Positions 49,250 through 57,941 of a DNA stretch of 64,000 nt are shown here, piece by piece (the stretch's first letter is position 1; each line of letters begins with the position of its first letter). This stretch comes from Halobacteriovoraceae bacterium (GTDB lineage: Bacteria > Bdellovibrionota > Bacteriovoracia > Bacteriovoracales > Bacteriovoracaceae): contig PAMZ01000003.1 in assembly GCA_002707495.1 (NCBI GenBank), positions 124,001 through 188,000 of the forward strand. The letters are read 5' to 3'. The notes under the pieces were generated by a model that did not search any database, was not told the DNA's origin, and saw nothing but the letters and a program-made list of their open reading frames with translations. Both the position numbers and the translations under genes were made by a program.

Positions 49250-51781
49250 ATGGCGAAGTCTTTAATTTTAGTCATATTCTCCATGATTCTCATTGCCTGT
49301 GAAGGAGGTAGTGGCGGGGATTTTGAGCCAAATAATTTAATCTCAATTGCTGACGATGAAGCTGCAGAAAGAGAGCGAGCACTACTTACCGGCGCTCCCT
49401 TCGTTCAGAGTATTTCTCTTGGTGGAGCGGCTACCTATGATGTGGGAGAGAAACTTGTCATCATTGCAACCTTTCAAAAACGGACTCGAATTGTAAATGG
49501 AGGTATTCCTCGGATAGAACTAGACATTGGAGGCGTAACTCGTTACGCAGATTACGTTAGTGGATCAGGCTCTCAAAACTTTCAATTTCGATTTGAATAT
49601 ACCATTCAAGCGGGAGATTTAGATCATGACGGTGTAACTATTATTTCTCCTTGGGATGCAAATGGAGCTGAAATAGAAGACTATGCTGAAAAAGAAGTTG
49701 GCGATTTTACTTTTAGCGTTCCCGATACTTCTGCTTATTTAGTAGACACTGCGAATCTATCTGTTACAGCTGCAAGTACTTATTCAAGTGGTGCTACCAC
49801 AACTTTAAATATTTCTGCTGACAACGCAGCAACTCTCTATATTGGATCAGATTGTCTCTCAGGTGGTTCTTCGGTCGCTTACAATACTTCCGTTGCTGCT
49901 AATATTTTTACCAATAATAACACTAATACTTTTTATGTAGCTGCAGGTAACGGATCGGGTGGCTACTCCCAATGTCAAACTGCAAGTGTCATTCATGATA
50001 ACCAAGCACCCAATGCAGTGGCAGGGATAGCTATTGGAAATGATGCCTCTGATATCACTTCAGACTCAACCTCTTGGGGTGCAAGTTCTGACAATGGTCC
50101 ATCTGGAATTTCTCATTTTGAGATTGCAGTTTCAACAACTAATGCGGTTGGAGGGATTATAAGTCCAGAGGGAGATTGGACCAATATTGGGACTAATACT
50201 TCAGGTAATATTTCAAATGGTGCTACACCCTGGCTAGCAGCTGTAACGGATTATTATACTTTAATCAGAGCTGTAGATAACGCTGGTAATATTTCGAATG
50301 TATCCGCATCAGCTGCCTGGCAACTCGCCGCACTTTCTCCTGAGCAGATTACCTCTATGAACGTCGTTGAAGCAACTAATGAAAGTATTCGTGTAGGATG
50401 GCCATACCCAGATGATAATGGTTTTCCTATTACAGATTATATTGTTCAATATAGACTCAATGGAGATAGTACTTGGATAACTATAAACGATGGTGTTTCA
50501 ACCTCTAGACGTTATACCTTGGAAGGTTTGAGTGCTGAAACCGAGTATGACTTTAGAGTTCGAGCCTATAACGGAACGAATTATGGAGCTTGGTCTCCAA
50601 CTCTCGTAGCTGAAACTCTCCCCAATATCGACTTTGTCACCTTTGATTATATTGCTATCAATATTGGTGGAGCCACTAAAAACGCTCTGGTGTCTCTAGA
50701 GGATGATAATGAAATTTATTATGGAGATAACTCTGCCTCTGTTTATAATGATGGTTCTCTTATTTCAGGCGACCTTGATCGAGGAGAAACACTTTCAATA
50801 GATGCCGATGATTTCACTGTTGTGCAAGCGACTAAACCATTTTTTATTGCCGGTACCCTTCGCTCAGGTGGTGGGGACACAAGTAAAGCTAATGTGGTTT
50901 GGGCCACAAAGTCTTGGATCGGAAAGAATTTTCTCTTTAATCACAATAGAACAAATCCTATGAAAGTAAAGGTCTATGCTTTTACAGATTCTGATGTTGT
51001 AGTCACAAAAGGCGGAGCGGCTGTGGCTGGGGGAACAGTTAACGGACTACTATCCGAGAACGGACATGTCTTTACGATAAGTAGTTATGGTTCTTATGAG
51101 ATTAATTCTACTGGGTTTATTGTAGCCTATGCTTATGCCAACGGAGGGGGATCTAATTATGTAGATCCCAAGCCACTACTTCCCTCGAGTAATGACCTAG
51201 TTGGAGTTCCTTCAAGAGATGCTAAACTCTCTACTGATACTCCATCAACCAGCTATACAGCTTATCACTCTAATGACCAACAAGAGTCGAATACGTTTGA
51301 GCCTGGAGCAGTTAGAAATATAAACCAAAGAGGTACCTCTGGACTGTATCAAGATGAAGCTCTTCGAATTAGAGCAACAGCTCCGATCGTTGCCAATTCT
51401 TATGCCGATGCCAATGGATCTTGTTCCTCCCCTCTCGTTCCGGTTGCTTTTCAGAAAACTAAATTTGCAATCAATGTTCAAGCTGAATGGGTTGCCATGG
51501 CTTCAACCAACGAGTTGACTGTAACCTCATATGAACCCAATGGGGATGGAACTTTTACCACGAGAACTCATGTTATGACTCGAGTAGGGAGTAATAATAA
51601 CACTCCAACGAAACAATACGAGACCAATGTTAATTTCAAAGCTGGGACTATATTTGAAGGAACGGCTCCTTTTCAAATGTGGTATGAACCCCGGGGTGAT
51701 AATCACGCAACTACCAATGTTCCAGGTGGTGAAAATAATGCCGCTGATAATGATGAAACCATTATGTTCGGCTGGGATTAA
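49250..51781 (+). CDS. Large FN3-containing surface lipoprotein
   Basis: The 843-residue protein has a lipobox LIAC (Cys17) and a first domain (about 50-165: VQSISLGGAATYDVGEKLVIIATF...DLDHDGVTII) like repeats of large surface adhesins. A second Ig-like part lies near 240-360, a fibronectin type III domain near 364-455 (SIRVGWPYPDDNGFPITDYIVQYR ... YDFRVRAYNGTNYGAW), and then a C-terminal domain of about 380 residues of unknown family, beta-rich. Probably a surface adhesin or recognition protein. AAGGA is five bases before the ATG and overlaps a FliA-like -10. Its stop abuts that of the CPBP gene. Confidence 0.8.
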   Translation: MAKSLILVIFSMILIACEGGSGGDFEPNNLISIADDEAAERERALLTGAPFVQSISLGGAATYDVGEKLVIIATFQKRTRIVNGGIPRIELDIGGVTRYADYVSGSGSQNFQFRFEYTIQAGDLDHDGVTIISPWDANGAEIEDYAEKEVGDFTFSVPDTSAYLVDTANLSVTAASTYSSGATTTLNISADNAATLYIGSDCLSGGSSVAYNTSVAANIFTNNNTNTFYVAAGNGSGGYSQCQTASVIHDNQAPNAVAGIAIGNDASDITSDSTSWGASSDNGPSGISHFEIAVSTTNAVGGIISPEGDWTNIGTNTSGNISNGATPWLAAVTDYYTLIRAVDNAGNISNVSASAAWQLAALSPEQITSMNVVEATNESIRVGWPYPDDNGFPITDYIVQYRLNGDSTWITINDGVSTSRRYTLEGLSAETEYDFRVRAYNGTNYGAWSPTLVAETLPNIDFVTFDYIAINIGGATKNALVSLEDDNEIYYGDNSASVYNDGSLISGDLDRGETLSIDADDFTVVQATKPFFIAGTLRSGGGDTSKANVVWATKSWIGKNFLFNHNRTNPMKVKVYAFTDSDVVVTKGGAAVAGGTVNGLLSENGHVFTISSYGSYEINSTGFIVAYAYANGGGSNYVDPKPLLPSSNDLVGVPSRDAKLSTDTPSTSYTAYHSNDQQESNTFEPGAVRNINQRGTSGLYQDEALRIRATAPIVANSYADANGSCSSPLVPVAFQKTKFAINVQAEWVAMASTNELTVTSYEPNGDGTFTTRTHVMTRVGSNNNTPTKQYETNVNFKAGTIFEGTAPFQMWYEPRGDNHATTNVPGGENNAADNDETIMFGWD

Positions 51782-52426
51782 TTAGAGACCGTAGTTCGTA
51801 ATAGCAAGATAAAAAATAAAATTAAAGATAAGGTGGATCACTATTGGTTCAACTAAACCGCCAGAGCGTTCTCTAGACTTGGCACAAATCCACCCCAAAA
51901 TGAGAGTATAAAATAATTGATAGTAAATAAATGTAAAATATTCTTTTGGTAGAACTGAAAGTGCCGCTGCATGTGATCCACTAAAAAGAAGAGCATTAAT
52001 CATTAATTTCAACTTCGTGCTCAGCTTGGGAATTTTTAGAAGAAGATCATAAAAAGCTCCTCGAAAAACAATTTCCTCAAAAAAAGGGGCTAAAACTAAA
52101 AGCTTAAAGGCAAGCTGATCAAGATATTTAAAGGGACTTTCCAGATTTGAAAATATACTGCCCATACAAAAAACTGAAGCCAAAAGCCCTGTAAGAACTC
52201 CTCTAAGCATGGCTCCCTTAGGCTTAAGTTTTCCAAAATGAGGCTCTTCTTTTAAAAGCAAGGCCACTCCTAGCCAAAAGACAAAATCAAAAAAATAAGA
52301 ACTTGAGATGGTGCGATGAAAACTCAAATCCTCCCATGATACAAAAAAGGAAATGTTAAAGTAAATTGCCACCAAGGCTAAAAACTGGATAGCGGGAAGA
52401 ATAATAGAATTATTGAACCGGATCAT
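51782..52426 (-). CDS. CPBP family intramembrane metalloprotease
   Basis: The 214-residue protein has about six membrane helices and the CPBP/Abi motifs: APFFEEIVFRGAFYDLL (EExxxR) near 115, FSGSHAAAL (His) near 149 and HLIFNFIFY (H..xN) near 200. Such proteases act like CAAX-processing or self-protection enzymes. AAGGAAGGG precedes the ATG; the start overlaps the preceding YciB-like gene by 17 bases. Confidence 0.85.
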   Translation of the reverse strand: MIRFNNSIILPAIQFLALVAIYFNISFFVSWEDLSFHRTISSSYFFDFVFWLGVALLLKEEPHFGKLKPKGAMLRGVLTGLLASVFCMGSIFSNLESPFKYLDQLAFKLLVLAPFFEEIVFRGAFYDLLLKIPKLSTKLKLMINALLFSGSHAAALSVLPKEYFTFIYYQLFYTLILGWICAKSRERSGGLVEPIVIHLIFNFIFYLAITNYGL

Positions 52427-52964
52427 GTCCCTTCCTTTTTAGCCACCAACCTCGAATGAAAATATGCAGAAGAAAGAGCACAAATGAACCTCCCACTTTC
52501 ATGACGGCCCAAACAGATGTAGAAAAATAGAAAGGAACAAAAATCATCAACGTTCCATACCAAATAGAAAAATAGGCCATTTCCCTCTCAAAAAATGGAA
52601 TCATTTTTTTTTGTTCAGAATCTGTGTTCATCAGTTCCATAAACTCACTGATCACAGAATTGCCTCGCTTAATTTGAAAGAGAATATAAGAGCCAACAAA
52701 TAAGCTCGTAATGGCAGGAAATAATTTAAACCAGATTTCATTGTCTTGAAAAATCGACACTCCACCTAAAGCTAAGATCAAAAAAAAGTTTAGATAGGCT
52801 AACTTTAAAACATGTTTAAAGAGAATTTTTTCGGCAATAATCTCAATAGCTGAAATGATCACTCCCCCAATGACGGCAGTTTTTGGGTCGTAAAGATTTT
52901 CCAGAATTGTATAAGCAATCACCGGAATGATGACGATGAGTTGCATTGATTTTTGGGATTTCAT
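52410..52964 (-). CDS. YciB/septation-protein-A-like membrane protein
   Basis: The 184-residue protein has five to six predicted helices. The stretch LALGGVSIFQDNEIWFKLFPAITSLFVGSYILFQI matches the family's LGGLTL...FIKWKPT core; the N-terminus FYDPKTAVIGGVIISAIEIIAEKI also fits. YciB helps cell-envelope synthesis at division. Assignment is by pattern and moderate. It is operon-linked with the CPBP protease and, 6 bases upstream, the WYL regulator. Confidence 0.6.
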   Translation of the reverse strand: MKSQKSMQLIVIIPVIAYTILENLYDPKTAVIGGVIISAIEIIAEKILFKHVLKLAYLNFFLILALGGVSIFQDNEIWFKLFPAITSLFVGSYILFQIKRGNSVISEFMELMNTDSEQKKMIPFFEREMAYFSIWYGTLMIFVPFYFSTSVWAVMKVGGSFVLFLLHIFIRGWWLKRKGHDPVQ

Positions 52965-52970
52965 TACCCG

Positions 52971-53933
52971 TTAGGCTATCTTTTTTAACTTATCTTCGCA
53001 ATATCTGAGGAACTCTCGTTTAAAGCTGGTGGGATCTAAAATTTCAACATAGCGTCCCAATTCACATAACCACTCAAAGACTGCTGGGGAGGGCTCTAAG
53101 GTAGCCGCCCAGATAAAGTCTCCATCTGGATTGGTAAATAAACAAGGGTTATGAAAATAAGCATTATTTAAATTTATCTGAAAATTCTCGTGAGAAGTTA
53201 TTTTTAGAACAAGTCTCACAACTTTTTCATGCATTGCCGTTAAAGAGGATATAAAAGCCTCAACTTCAAGTGGAGAGTATTGAGGTTGATATTCCTTGTT
53301 TTCTAATTGGACATTAGTCACACCTGGAATATCAAAATTCATTAGAATATTCTCTGATACATGTTCTGCGATGAGATTCAGTCCTCCTTCAAAATAGACA
53401 ATTTTTAAAGGGTAGACCGTATAGGATTTTTGATTGTATTTAATTGTCACACATTCTTTCTCGAAAATAGAAAGTTGCAGTTGATCCGTCGTCCTTGCTC
53501 CAAAGCTCTCTACAATTTCAATTGTATTTGACTGCTCTGGAGTCAGTGTTTGCTCAAGGGTAGATAAAGGGCCAAATAGATCATAATCCTGATTTTTATT
53601 TTCTAACTCAATGAGTTTTACTTTTACATCTTCATGAAATGGCTTATTAGAACACTGTGACAGCGTGGGAAAGTGTGCCTGGAATTGAATCCATTCCAAA
53701 AGATTAAGCTGAATGGTGAAAACTTTTTGAAATGTATGAGGGGTAATTTTTGTCTCACCCCACTCAAATGAGAATCCAACCTCTTGCATAAAATTGGTAT
53801 AATGTTTTAACTCTGTTTGAGTTAACTCAAGTTCTCGACAAATGGTGTTGATAGAAGTAGGTGTTTGTAAATTTCCAAGATACTTAACTACTTTCCAGAA
53901 ACTCTCTTGCTCTAACAAGGAAACTTTTAGCAT
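52971..53933 (-). CDS. WYL-domain transcriptional regulator
   Basis: The 320-residue protein has an N-terminal winged-helix-like region (about 8-60), a middle WYL-type domain (about 150-215: CVTIKYNQKSYTVYPLKIVYFEGGLNLIAEH) and the WCX C-terminal part (about 235-310: GDFIWAATLEPSPAVFEWLCELGRYVEILDP). WYL proteins sense nucleotide or oligonucleotide ligands. GAGG precedes the ATG. It may control the two downstream membrane genes. Confidence 0.75.
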   Translation of the reverse strand: MLKVSLLEQESFWKVVKYLGNLQTPTSINTICRELELTQTELKHYTNFMQEVGFSFEWGETKITPHTFQKVFTIQLNLLEWIQFQAHFPTLSQCSNKPFHEDVKVKLIELENKNQDYDLFGPLSTLEQTLTPEQSNTIEIVESFGARTTDQLQLSIFEKECVTIKYNQKSYTVYPLKIVYFEGGLNLIAEHVSENILMNFDIPGVTNVQLENKEYQPQYSPLEVEAFISSLTAMHEKVVRLVLKITSHENFQINLNNAYFHNPCLFTNPDGDFIWAATLEPSPAVFEWLCELGRYVEILDPTSFKREFLRYCEDKLKKIA

Positions 53934-54009
53934 AAAACCTCGCTGGTTAACATATTACTTGTCGGTTTTACTCAGGTAAAACTTTAGTGCTTTTTAGTCT
54001 AATATCCCT

Positions 54010-54015
54010 TACTAT
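54010..54015 (+). promoter_or_regulatory. Candidate -10 giving a leaderless start at 54022
   Basis: TACTAT ends six bases before the ATG at 54022; no ribosome site lies between. Confidence 0.35.
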
Positions 54016-54021
54016 ATAAAT

Positions 54022-54792
54022 ATGATTTGGAAAAAAGCGCTTAAATATCCAATACTTATAATTGGGGTGGTCTGGATGGCTATCTATCTTTCAGATGCTA
54101 AAACGGCTGATTTTTGGACTCGATTTAAATACCGCTTTTATCCTGCCGCTTATGTGTGTGATTCCATCAAAAGCCGCATAACCGATAAATTAGAAAGCAA
54201 TTGGAGTCTTCATTGCCCCCATACAACATTTCTTCTAGCGAGAATAAACGGTGAGGATGAACTTTTAAAAGTCTTAGAAAACCAAGGCTCACAAGACCCC
54301 TACACCGAGCTTAGAAATTTAGACCTTATGAGATATCGTAAAATTCTCTACTCTCGAGTTTTCGACTCCATAATTAAGCTGATAACCGTGGCTGATCAAG
54401 ATACACTAGAGAGTCTAAAGGAAGTGAAGCTGAATTACAAAACCTCAAGGCTAGGAGTTCTCGTTCAAAGTGATGGGCAAGCCTTGAGAACAATAAGAGA
54501 CAAAATTTACTTGGTAAAGGTTCAAAGGCTTCATCATAGGGCCACTGTCGCTTTAAAAGATCTAGGTAAAGAGCCTCAGTTTAATTCTAGCATTAAAGGG
54601 AAGTTTTCAGCTCCCATTAATATAGATGAAGAACTTTGGAATAAAACCTTAGAAACAGAAAGATCTAAACTGGTACAAATCAATTTAAAGCGTTTTATTG
54701 GAGAGCTTAAGGACAAAACCAGTCAAGCAAGAACTCTGTTAAAAGTTAAGGAGTATACCAAGACGGATACTCCCCCTGGAACTTCCCTATAG
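54022..54792 (+). CDS. Single-pass membrane protein of unknown function
   Basis: The 256-residue protein has one N-terminal helix (about 8-24) and a mainly helical periplasmic domain with one Cys pair candidate (near 45 and 64). No family is recognised. No ribosome site; a -10-like TACTAT ends six bases before the ATG. The last 47 bases overlap the convergent pseudouridine synthase gene. Confidence 0.6.
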   Translation: MIWKKALKYPILIIGVVWMAIYLSDAKTADFWTRFKYRFYPAAYVCDSIKSRITDKLESNWSLHCPHTTFLLARINGEDELLKVLENQGSQDPYTELRNLDLMRYRKILYSRVFDSIIKLITVADQDTLESLKEVKLNYKTSRLGVLVQSDGQALRTIRDKIYLVKVQRLHHRATVALKDLGKEPQFNSSIKGKFSAPINIDEELWNKTLETERSKLVQINLKRFIGELKDKTSQARTLLKVKEYTKTDTPPGTSL

Positions 54793-55585
54793 TATCAATT
54801 TCATACTTCCAGCAATGAAGTCGAAGAATATCGTCTTTCTCGCTATCTCCATACAGAGGATCACCAATGATAGGAAATCCGGCAAGACTTAGTTGAGCTC
54901 TAATTTGATGTCTTAGACCTTCTTTAAGCTGAACTTCAACTATGGTTGAGCTCTCAAGAGCCTCAATGGGAAATACTTGAATATTTGCCACCTTGCCATC
55001 AGAAGCTTCTTTAATGAAAGAACCTCTCTCTCCTGAAGGTTTAAGCCTATGAGTTAGGCTCATCTGCTCAAAAAGCTTTCCACGAACTTCAGCAAGATAG
55101 GATTTTTCTTTCGTTAGACTATGAAAGTTATCTCGCACAAACTTCCAGGTGGCATTATCTTTTGCCATTAATAGTAACCCACTGGTCTCATAGTCTAATC
55201 GATAGAGAAGACCCCTATCATAGTTTGAATGGTTCACTTGCAAAATATCTTGTCGCCCCTGAGCTCTTAGATAGCTTAGAATATTGTCAGATTCTTCGTA
55301 GCGCAAAGGGTGGCAATATATTTGAGAAGGCTTATTAAGGGCCAATACAGTTTCTGTTTCTTTGATAATACTAACGGGATGTCCATGGTAGACTGGATTT
55401 ATTTTTCCGAAATTAAGAACATCGAGTGGAAACTCAACATACTGAGTCCTTTCTACACTTGTGTTGAGAAATTTTTTTGAAATCCCCCTCTTTATTAATT
55501 GGGACTTTGAAATACCATTCAATTTGGAAATAGCCTCGCTTACGCTTGGAGCTGAATCAAGAAAGCAAATACCGTAGCGACTCAT
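54746..55585 (-). CDS. RluA-family RNA pseudouridine synthase
   Basis: The 279-residue protein has the catalytic motif LLYRLDYETSGLLLMAK (catalytic Asp in RLD) near 128 and the C-terminal EGLRHQIRAQLSLAGFPIIGDPLYG. Most relatives have HRLD; here His is Tyr. The first 70 residues lack a clear S4 domain. Target rRNA or tRNA site cannot be told. The ATG is one base after the motB stop, so it is coupled to motAB. Confidence 0.88.
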   Translation of the reverse strand: MSRYGICFLDSAPSVSEAISKLNGISKSQLIKRGISKKFLNTSVERTQYVEFPLDVLNFGKINPVYHGHPVSIIKETETVLALNKPSQIYCHPLRYEESDNILSYLRAQGRQDILQVNHSNYDRGLLYRLDYETSGLLLMAKDNATWKFVRDNFHSLTKEKSYLAEVRGKLFEQMSLTHRLKPSGERGSFIKEASDGKVANIQVFPIEALESSTIVEVQLKEGLRHQIRAQLSLAGFPIIGDPLYGDSEKDDILRLHCWKYEIDTIGKFQGEYPSWYTP

Positions 55586-55586
55586 A

Positions 55587-56390
55587 TTATTGTGAGGTGA
55601 CTCGTTTACCTTCCGTTCTTAAATCACGTTTTCTCAAGACAAACTCCACCTTTCTGTTGATATCATTTGAGACGGCCCTACTATCACCATAGAAGACTGT
55701 GGTGATTTGTGAAGGTTTTACTCCTTGACGAACAAGGGTTTCGGTAACCTCTTTTGCTCTTTTACTAGAGAGTTCATAAGGGTTATTCGCTCCAGCGCCT
55801 GTTTCACCTGGATCTGCGTATCCTTCGACAAATAAAGTCCAACCTTCCTCTTTCATCAGATTAACAACTCTATTAAATGTGGGAATTGCTGTCTCGTTAG
55901 CAAGCTTTGTGGACCCACGTTCGAAGACTATTTTGTCTTTGACTCTCATCTTTACCCCTTCAGGCATTTGATAAGTATCAACAGAGTTTTCCAGATCAAA
56001 TTGTTTGATCGTCTCCCGCATCACCTCTAAGTCTTCATCCGACTCACGATTGATTTCTTTTTTATCGAGAAGTCCTTCTGTGGTAAGAAGATCAATTGGA
56101 AATGGCTCAACCGGATCTTGAGATTCAATCATGGTAGGAGAATCATCTGGAGATTTACCCAATTGAATAGTCTCCCCTATCTTCATAGCATTTCCCGCGA
56201 AAGCTTTACGAATGGAACCAGCCACGGATTCAAATTTTGATTCATCTGTTTTCGACATCGCATAAAGAAGTACGAAGAAGGTAAGAAGCAATGTAACGAG
56301 ATCCGAGAACGTTGCCATCCATGCAGGTGCACCTTTGACACACTCTTCACATACTGGTGGTTCTGGACATTCTACTTCTTCATCAGCCAT
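55587..56390 (-). CDS. motB: Flagellar motor stator protein MotB
   Basis: The 267-residue protein has an N-terminal cytoplasmic piece with four cysteines (CPEPPVCEEC near 8-17), the membrane helix with the proton/sodium-binding D30 (AWMATFSDLVTLLLTFFVLLYAM), a plug/linker (about 50-140) and an OmpA-like peptidoglycan-binding domain (about 155-250: FVEGYADPGETGAGANNPYELSSKRAKEV). AAGGAAG precedes the ATG, 15 bases after motA. Confidence 0.94.
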   Translation of the reverse strand: MADEEVECPEPPVCEECVKGAPAWMATFSDLVTLLLTFFVLLYAMSKTDESKFESVAGSIRKAFAGNAMKIGETIQLGKSPDDSPTMIESQDPVEPFPIDLLTTEGLLDKKEINRESDEDLEVMRETIKQFDLENSVDTYQMPEGVKMRVKDKIVFERGSTKLANETAIPTFNRVVNLMKEEGWTLFVEGYADPGETGAGANNPYELSSKRAKEVTETLVRQGVKPSQITTVFYGDSRAVSNDINRKVEFVLRKRDLRTEGKRVTSQ

Positions 56391-56405
56391 TATACTTCCT
56401 TACTA

Positions 56406-57167
56406 TTATTCTTCTTCAACTGCTCTTTGCGCTGGTGGTAGGAAAGAGTCTAGTTTTTCTCTAATAACTCTTGGGTTTTCACCTGCAACAATACCAAGCA
56501 CCCCTGCCACAATTATATTCATAACAAGTGCTTCATTTTCAGAGTAAAATTTTAATTTGTTTGCCACCGGCAACATAAATACGTTTGCTAGGACCGCTCC
56601 GTAGAACGTAGTCAAAATCGCAACCGCCATGGCCTTCCCTAATTCTTCAGGCCCTCCAGAAAGGTTTTGAAGCATGATAACTAGTCCGATAAGAGTTCCA
56701 ATCATCCCAAAGGCTGGTCCATCGTCCCCTACATTGGAAATGATATTAATTCCTGTTTTATGTCTTTCTGTTAAGGAGTCTATTTCTAACTGTAAGATCG
56801 CCGTAATGACTTCAGGAGGTCTATTGTCCGCTGCCAATGTTACAGCTTTTTTAAGAAAGGCATCCTCAACAGGAACTTTCTCAAGGGCAAAAACTGATTC
56901 TCTTCTCGCTGTTTCCGCTAGAGATTGGATTTCTTCTATCATCTTTTTGGGATCTGTCGTGGAATTTAAAATCGACTTTAAATATGTAGGTACTAAAAGC
57001 TTTATCTGGTCTATGGGCCATTTGATAAAAATGGCAGCGGTAACCCCTCCTCCAACAACGAGAATTGATGGGACATCGATAAATGCGCCAATCGACCCCC
57101 CTGCCAAGATTGATCCAATGATCGCGGCCATGGCCAGCACCAGTCCGATAATAGTTGCTATATCCAT
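56406..57167 (-). CDS. motA: Flagellar motor stator protein MotA
   Basis: The 253-residue protein has four membrane helices, the cytoplasmic loop (about 75-145) and the MotA/PomA stretch GDDGPAFGMIGTLIGLVIMLQNLSGGPEELGKAMAVAILTTFYGAVLANV. The frame extends to 57266, but the ATG at 57167 has AAAGG and matches the family start (DIATIIGL). A FliA-like promoter is at 57204-57231. The ion used is not certain; the overall form is close to the PomA type. Confidence 0.94.
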   Translation of the reverse strand: MDIATIIGLVLAMAAIIGSILAGGSIGAFIDVPSILVVGGGVTAAIFIKWPIDQIKLLVPTYLKSILNSTTDPKKMIEEIQSLAETARRESVFALEKVPVEDAFLKKAVTLAADNRPPEVITAILQLEIDSLTERHKTGINIISNVGDDGPAFGMIGTLIGLVIMLQNLSGGPEELGKAMAVAILTTFYGAVLANVFMLPVANKLKFYSENEALVMNIIVAGVLGIVAGENPRVIREKLDSFLPPAQRAVEEE

Positions 57168-57203
57168 ACAACAAACCTTTTTACTTGTTTCCTCTTGCAG
57201 GTT

Positions 57204-57231
57204 GAATCGGTGCCTTAAATGTGTAACTTTA
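57204..57231 (-). promoter_or_regulatory. FliA-like promoter for motAB
   Basis: On the minus strand: TAAAGTT at the -35 side, 16 bases after TAAA, then ACCGATTC. Expected start near 57197, 30 bases before the motA ATG. Confidence 0.55.
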
Positions 57232-57378
57232 TGGAAATTGGTTGAGGGGTCAAATTTTGCCTCCATGAAAGAACTATCTGTTTCAATACCCTAGAGAAAC
57301 ACTATGTAACACACTCAACAATCTCCTCTGCATTTTATGCTAAAAAGCATTTAACTCAACCCAACAGGAGAACAAAAT

Positions 57379-57891
57379 ATGAAAAACTTAATGATGATTA
57401 TGACACTATCTCTTTTATCAGCTAACACCTTCGCTTGCAGTTATTCTTTAGTTGAAAACTTCACCTCCCGAATACATGGAGATTACTCCTCTTCCATTCA
57501 TCAAATGCAAGCCGCAGTAGCTGCTATCAAAGTCTGTTCACACTCACCAGAAGTTCTTGAATATGCAGCTCAAAGATTGGGAAGTCGCATTCGAGGTGAC
57601 TATTCTTACTCTGTCAGACTGAGCCAAGAGTTAGGAAAACTTTGTCGAAATGATAGCCGCTGTGCCAATGCTGTTGTAAGGGCTATTGGAGAAAGCATTG
57701 AAGGAAACTATAGCTATTCAGTAGGCATGAGCAATGCGATTGCAAGCGTAGTACGTAGAAATAGGTTCCACTCGACGAAATGCGCAGCCATGGAAGCCAT
57801 TTCCAATGCCATTCACCCAGGCTATTCCTATTCACGTAGTATGAATAGCACCATAGTCGAGATTGCTAATTTTTCTGTAAAAATGGATTAA
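57379..57891 (+). CDS. Secreted protein with four GDYSYS-type repeats
   Basis: The 170-residue protein has a signal peptide (about 1-19, AFA, then Cys20) and four copies of a motif R/S-I-x-G-D/N-Y-S-x-S at residues 31-39, 70-78, 106-114 and 144-152, spaced 36-39 residues, each followed by a helix ending in a Cys-containing segment. Cysteines at 20, 53, 89, 95 and 135 could stabilise the repeats. I know no family with this motif. AGGAG precedes the ATG, and a clear terminator follows. Divergent from motA. Confidence 0.75.
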   Translation: MKNLMMIMTLSLLSANTFACSYSLVENFTSRIHGDYSSSIHQMQAAVAAIKVCSHSPEVLEYAAQRLGSRIRGDYSYSVRLSQELGKLCRNDSRCANAVVRAIGESIEGNYSYSVGMSNAIASVVRRNRFHSTKCAAMEAISNAIHPGYSYSRSMNSTIVEIANFSVKMD

Positions 57892-57905
57892 ATAATAGGA
57901 TGACT

Positions 57906-57941
57906 CAGCCTGAACGAAAGTATCAGGCTGTTTCTTTTTTT
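57906..57941 (+). terminator. Rho-independent terminator after the GDYSYS protein
   Basis: CAGCCTGA (57906-57913) pairs with TCAGGCTG (57923-57930), nine-base loop, then a T-rich run. The right arm overlaps the end of the convergent gene; the T run is only on the plus strand. Confidence 0.85.

Noticed and set aside
57168..57266. 33-residue extension of MotA
   Set aside because: The extension is hydrophilic, unlike MotA, and would cover the FliA-like promoter; the ATG at 57167 fits the family start.
56674..57294. 206-residue plus-strand frame opposite motA
   Set aside because: It is a shadow of the conserved motA reading frame with repetitive Ser/Ile composition.
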